Below, in pieces: positions 13,623-16,442 of a stretch of DNA of 16,442 bases. How positions within the stretch are numbered: position 1 is the first letter of the stretch; every line of letters begins with the position of its first letter. Origin of the DNA: CAYZJD01 sp964478455 (GTDB taxonomy: Bacteria; Acidobacteriota; Terriglobia; Bryobacterales; Bryobacteraceae); assembly GCA_964478455.1 (NCBI GenBank), contig CAYZJD010000059.1:1-16442 (forward strand). The letters run 5' to 3'. A model generated the notes under the pieces. That model saw only the letters and a program-made list of their open reading frames with translations. It had not been told where the DNA came from and searched no databases. A program made the position numbers and the translations under genes.

Positions 13623-14858
13623 ATGAAGCGTCGCGACTTCCTCCTGTCTCCGGCAGCCTCGCTGCCGCTGTTCGTGCCCGCGCGCGTGTTCGGGACCAAC
13701 GACCGCGTCCGGGTGGGCTTCATCGGCTTGGGCGGACGGGCCCGCTGGCTGATCCAGCACGAGGAATTTACCGGCGCCGGGATCGCCGCGCTGGCCGACT
13801 GCTTCCTGCCGCGGTGCTACGAGGCCTCCAAGCTGCATCCGGATGGAGAGAAATGGGCGAAGTACCCCGACTATCGCCAGATGCTCGATAAAGAGAAGCT
13901 CGACGCGGTGTTCGTCGAGACCACCACGCACGCGCGCGTGCTGATCTGTATCCATGCCCTCCAGGCGGGCCTGGACGTATACGGGGAGAAGCCGCTTACG
14001 CTCACCGTCGAGGAAGGCCGCGTGCTGGCGAACGCCGTGCGCCGCTACAACCGGGTGCTGCAAACCGGAACCCAGCAGCGCTCCATCCCGATCAACGTCT
14101 ACGCGAGCAAGCTCGTCCGCGAAGGCGCCATCGGGAAGGTGCACACGGTCGTCGCCTGCAACTTCCTTCCTCCGGGGGTGTGGGACCCGAAGCCGGCCCA
14201 GCCTCTGCCCGAAGGGCTCGATTGGGACCAGTGGTGCAACCAGACCGAGCTGCGGCCGTACCATCAGGACCTGCGCACGAAGTGGGCCCTGTACCGGGAC
14301 TATGACGGCGGCGGCCAGTCCTGGGGCGTGACGGGCTGGGGGACGCACTCTCTCGACCAGGTGCAGTGCGCGCTCGGCACCGACGACACCGGACCCGTGG
14401 AGATCTGGCCGGAGGAGCCGGGCGGGCAGTGCCGCGTGGCGATGCGGTACGCGAGCGGCACGCTGCTCAAGCTGGAAGGACCGCAGCGCGACCACGCCGA
14501 CCTGGGCGCGATCTTCATCGGCGACAAGGGCAGAATTGAGATCAAGCGGGGCAGCGTAATCGCCGATCCGCCGGAGTTGCTCAAAGACGCGCCCGAGGGG
14601 ACCACCGAGGGCCCGGGCGAGAACCGCTTCCACATCGCGAACTTCATCGAGTGCGTGCGGAGCCGGCGGAAGCCGAATGCCCACGAGGAGGTGGGCCACC
14701 GCTCGACCACAGTCTGCCACCTCGTTAATATTTGCCGCGAGCTCGGCCGCCGCCTGCGATGGGATCCGCGGGCCGAGAGGTTCGAGGGAGACGAGGAGGT
14801 AGACCGCCTGCTTTCACGCCCCCGGCGGAAAGGTTACGAGCTGCCGTCTCTGAGCTGA
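13623..14858 (+). CDS. Tat-exported Gfo/Idh/MocA family oxidoreductase
   Basis: The protein has 411 residues from the ATG at 13623, which puts the twin-arginine signal MKRRDFLLSP at the very N-terminus; the ATG at 13608 would add five residues before it. The Rossmann fold follows (VRVGFIGLGGRARW, ~30-45). The family's YGEKPL motif has K123 at the catalytic lysine place, and GWGTHSLDQ (H242) fits the usual second active-site histidine region. The C-terminal half is the mixed-sheet substrate domain. Members of this Tat-exported subgroup use NAD(P) for sugar or polyol oxidation in the periplasm or carry tightly bound cofactor; the substrate cannot be read here. The gene is transcribed away from the porin operon and stands alone. 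Confidence 0.92.
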   Translation: MKRRDFLLSPAASLPLFVPARVFGTNDRVRVGFIGLGGRARWLIQHEEFTGAGIAALADCFLPRCYEASKLHPDGEKWAKYPDYRQMLDKEKLDAVFVETTTHARVLICIHALQAGLDVYGEKPLTLTVEEGRVLANAVRRYNRVLQTGTQQRSIPINVYASKLVREGAIGKVHTVVACNFLPPGVWDPKPAQPLPEGLDWDQWCNQTELRPYHQDLRTKWALYRDYDGGGQSWGVTGWGTHSLDQVQCALGTDDTGPVEIWPEEPGGQCRVAMRYASGTLLKLEGPQRDHADLGAIFIGDKGRIEIKRGSVIADPPELLKDAPEGTTEGPGENRFHIANFIECVRSRRKPNAHEEVGHRSTTVCHLVNICRELGRRLRWDPRAERFEGDEEVDRLLSRPRRKGYELPSLS

Positions 14859-14862
14859 GGCG

Positions 14863-14884
14863 GCCGCCGGAGCGCGCCGGCGGC
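14863..14884 (+). terminator. GC-rich stem-loop after the Gfo/Idh/MocA gene
   Basis: GCCGCCGG (14863-14870) pairs perfectly with CCGGCGGC (14877-14884) around a 6-nt loop, starting 4 nt after the stop codon. There is no T-run, so it may act only as a weak terminator or an mRNA end stabiliser. Confidence 0.4.
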
Positions 14885-14909
14885 ATGGAATCGAAGCCGC
14901 GCACTCCGC

Positions 14910-14915
14910 TATAGT
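14910..14915 (+). promoter_or_regulatory. -10 box (TATAGT) of the tRNA-Ser gene
   Basis: TATAGT matches the -10 consensus at five of six positions and lies 27 nt before the tRNA, leaving a 5' leader of about 20 nt for RNase P. No clear -35 box is seen. Confidence 0.45.
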
Positions 14916-14942
14916 GAGGTAAGAGGCCTTCCCGAACGCCGC

Positions 14943-15032
14943 GGTGAGGTGCGAGAGTGGTTGAATCGGGCGGTCTCGAAAACCGTTGACGAGGCAACTC
15001 GTCCGTGGGTTCGAATCCCACCCTCACCGCCA
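14943..15032 (+). tRNA. tRNA-Ser (anticodon CGA)
   Basis: All cloverleaf parts can be drawn by hand. Acceptor GGTGAGG (14943-14949) pairs with CCTCACC (15022-15028), discriminator G at 15029, encoded CCA at 15030-15032. The anticodon stem GCGGT/ACCGT encloses the loop CTCGAAA with anticodon CGA at 14977-14979. A long variable arm has a perfect 6-bp stem (GACGAG/CTCGTC, 14988-15003), diagnostic of class II tRNAs. The T arm GTGGG-TTCGAAT-CCCAC spans 15005-15021. It reads UCG serine codons. An integrase remnant begins right after its 3' end, so it has probably served as an integration site. Confidence 0.96.
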
Positions 15033-15041
15033 GCTTAACGA

Positions 15042-15210
15042 CGTAAGAATCTCGAGAGCGTCTCTATCCTCCTCGGGCACAGCAGCGTCCGCATCATCGA
15101 GAAGCACTACGCCGCCTGGGTCAAGAGCCGGCAGCAAATTGCTTGAGGCGCAGGTTTCGAAGACGTGGAAGAAATTTTTGGTGCTCAAGGGCGGCAAGAA
15201 GAAGGCCTGA
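15042..15210 (+). pseudogene. Tyrosine recombinase (integrase) C-terminal remnant, frameshifted
   Basis: Reading from 15042 gives RRKNLESVSILLGHSSV and on to IEKHYAAWVKSRQQIA, ending at TGA 15144-15146. This is the C-terminal end of a phage-type integrase: the His of LLGHSS (15078-15080) and the catalytic Tyr of KHY (15108-15110). The Arg and HxxR boxes and everything upstream are missing, with a TAA just before (15036-15038). Removing one A from CAAATTG (~15135-15141) restores a longer tail, SRQQLLEAQVSKTWKKF and on to KGGKKKA with stop at 15208-15210, which fits this family better. The fragment is therefore both truncated and frameshifted. It starts 9 nt after the tRNA-Ser CCA end. Confidence 0.8.
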
Positions 15211-15256
15211 TGCAAAAGGGGCTTGTGCGCCGTTTGTCTGAAAAATGTTGGCATAT

Positions 15257-15278
15257 TTCGGACAGGGATTTGTCCGAA
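15257..15278. promoter_or_regulatory. Inverted repeat, candidate operator of the AbiEi-like gene
   Basis: TTCGGACA (15257-15264) and TGTCCGAA (15271-15278) are perfect reverse complements with a 6-nt centre, and another TCGGACA copy lies at 15294-15300. The repeats sit in the ~150-nt spacer before the antitoxin gene. AbiEi-type antitoxins are known to bind inverted repeats in their own promoter, so autoregulation is likely but inferred. Confidence 0.5.
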
Positions 15279-15356
15279 GTATGACTACGCGAATCGGACA
15301 GAGCACGCGCCTTCCGCGGCTCTTCGCTTGACTTAAAAGCCCGCATCCTGGAACGC

Positions 15357-15986
15357 ATGCGTGGGAGGACACCCTTCGGGGTGTGGACCCCAGTGGATTT
15401 CCTAGATCTCGGGCCTCGAGCCGCCGTGGACAAGGCCCTCCAGAGACTCGCCAAGTCGAATGAGATTCGCCGCATTGACCGGGGACTCTATGATCTACCC
15501 AATCTGAACCGGCTCACGGGAAAGCCAACCAATCCGGACTATACTGCGGTCATCGAAGCAGTCGCCCGGCGCGACCAGATTCGGATTCTGATCGATGGCC
15601 TCACCGCGGCCAACCAGCTCGGCCTGGCGGACGCCGTGCCGGCCCAGGTGATCGTCCACACCGACGCACGAATACGTCCTATCAGACTTGGCAACCTCAC
15701 AATCAAATTCAAGTTGACCGCCCCCAGCCGCCTTTACTGGGCAGGGCGGCCCGCGATGCGAGTCGTACAGGCTTTGCACTGGGTGCGTGATTTGCTGCCG
15801 ACCGACCAGCAGTGGATTCTGAAGCGCCTCCGAGCGATCGTGTCCGATCCGGCCCACGGCCCCGCTGTACGCGAGGATCTCGCGACCGGGATCCCCACCT
15901 TGCCCACTTGGATGCAGGACATTGTCAGGAGGCTGCTGGCAGGCGGTCACGGCCCTGCCAAGAATAGCGCCCATCCTTCATCATGA
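15357..15986 (+). CDS. AbiEi-like antitoxin (DUF6088 family), type IV toxin-antitoxin
   Basis: From the ATG at 15357 the protein has 209 residues. Residues ~1-50 resemble the family's winged helix (GVWTPVDFLDLGPRAAVDKAL, RLAKSNEIRRIDRGLYDLP). The middle (~55-150) carries the conserved core (LIDGLTAANQLGL, PAQVIVHTDARI, IKFKLTAP). The reading frame stays open to 15285, and SLDLKARILERM just before the ATG looks like the real family N-terminus, yet none of ATG, GTG or TTG occurs in frame there. The original start may be lost, or a frameshift may separate it from the ATG at 15281. AbiEi counteracts the AbiEii nucleotidyltransferase and represses its operon. The partner gene 10 nt downstream is truncated, so this is an orphan or decaying antitoxin. 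Confidence 0.75.
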   Translation: MRGRTPFGVWTPVDFLDLGPRAAVDKALQRLAKSNEIRRIDRGLYDLPNLNRLTGKPTNPDYTAVIEAVARRDQIRILIDGLTAANQLGLADAVPAQVIVHTDARIRPIRLGNLTIKFKLTAPSRLYWAGRPAMRVVQALHWVRDLLPTDQQWILKRLRAIVSDPAHGPAVREDLATGIPTLPTWMQDIVRRLLAGGHGPAKNSAHPSS

Positions 15987-15996
15987 TGATCACGGC

Positions 15997-16185
15997 ATGA
16001 ACCGCGATTTCCTGGAGGTCATATCGTCCACGCCGCAAGACCGAAGGGACCTCTTCCTCAGCGCCGCCAAGCGCCTGGGCACAACTGAGCAGAACGGCAT
16101 CAACGATCTTCTGGTTGTCTTCAGCACTGCGCCACGAAAACCAACAGCGACCGCGTGCTTCCCCCCACACGCCTCTCCCGACTAA
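15997..16185 (+). pseudogene. AbiEii-like nucleotidyltransferase toxin, N-terminal remnant
   Basis: The 62-residue frame begins MNRDFLEVISSTPQDRRDLF and continues with SAAKRLGTTEQNGINDLL. This resembles the start of AbiEii-family toxins, which usually have about 250-330 residues and follow an AbiEi/DUF6088 gene directly. After ~residue 44 the likeness ends and a stop follows at 16183-16185. The catalytic GGTSLSK-type nucleotidyltransferase motif is not found in any frame of the remaining 257 bases. Hence it is very likely non-functional. The call depends on the first 44 residues and the position. Confidence 0.65.
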
Positions 16186-16442
16186 CATGTCCTGTCCGGG
16201 AGCTCTCGCCTCAAGTGCTACAGGGATTACCGACGCGTCAACAGGGAACTGCCCGGGTTCTCCGCCAAGGCAGCGGTCCCACGGGTTCGGGAAACCGGTT
16301 AGGGCCCCCGCCACTGCAAACAAACGCGCGTTGAAGCTGGCGCGGAACCTGGGACTCAACTCGCGGCTGCGAACCCTCTCTACGACGGCGGCCTGATCCG
16401 ATCGGCGATTTCGGCGCCTCGGACGTCTTGAGCCATCTCCAG
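16186..16442. other. Unassigned sequence at the right edge
   Basis: All six frames were read and none shows a recognisable domain. Forward frames 16187-16330 and 16190-16396 are short, and a minus-strand frame (16359 down to 15925) runs opposite the toxin remnant. The stretch is probably further decayed mobile-element DNA. Confidence 0.4.

Noticed and set aside
13545..14720. 391-codon minus-strand open frame opposite the oxidoreductase gene
   Set aside because: It is the antisense of a clear Tat-signal Gfo/Idh/MocA gene and has no recognisable motif.
15034..15048. CTTAAC after the tRNA as a third copy of the operator
   Set aside because: The second half (GTAAGA) does not match GTTAAG, and no metal-related gene follows.
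15925..16359. 144-codon minus-strand frame at the right edge
   Set aside because: It runs opposite the antitoxin end and toxin remnant, with no recognisable motif or ribosome site.
1..16442. CRISPR array, rRNA or complete transposon
   Set aside because: No regularly spaced repeats, no conserved rRNA segments and no transposase gene were found on reading the window.

Overview
The window looks like a high-GC chromosomal segment of an Acidobacteriota bacterium, most likely of the Solibacter/Bryobacter kind. This is an inference from gene style: an ASPIC/UnbV-type VCBS-repeat protein, a Tat-exported Gfo/Idh/MocA oxidoreductase, a di-haem DHOR protein, and genes with -10 boxes almost touching the start codon. 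No rRNA or other taxonomic marker is present. A run of exactly 100 Ns (3528-3627) shows that this is a scaffolded assembly.

Region 1 (1-3527, minus strand) is a Tol-Pal envelope operon. In transcription order it holds tolQ (5' end lost in the gap), tolR, a TolA/TonB-like transducer, tolB and the first 51 codons of pal, which runs off the left edge. Spacing is tight (4-nt gap, 4-nt overlap) except before the transducer and pal. Region 2 (3628-7180, plus strand) holds an exported VCBS/ASPIC protein and recN, each with a -10-like box close to its start.

Region 3 (7200-13560) is the most interesting part: two convergent operons that appear to share an operator. The plus-strand operon encodes a membrane-anchored DtxR-like regulator fused to two FeoA domains, then a FeoB split into separate GTPase and membrane proteins, all joined by ATGA overlaps. 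The minus-strand operon encodes an outer-membrane porin, a small periplasmic cupredoxin with CuA-type ligands, and a di-haem DHOR-family protein. The operons meet at a perfect 24-bp inverted repeat. Upstream of each operon lies the same palindromic motif, (C/G)TTAAC-N4-GTTAA(G/C), placed at or within the likely promoter. The simplest reading is one ferrous-iron regulon in which a porin, copper and haem redox proteins, and FeoAB act together across the envelope. The functional link is inference.

Region 4 (13600-14860) is a Gfo/Idh/MocA oxidoreductase. Region 5 (14940-16442) is a decayed mobile-element scar. It holds a tRNA-Ser(CGA) gene, the last part of a tyrosine integrase with a frameshift, an AbiEi-like antitoxin gene preceded by an inverted repeat, and a truncated AbiEii-like toxin gene. 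I recognise nothing in the last ~250 bases.
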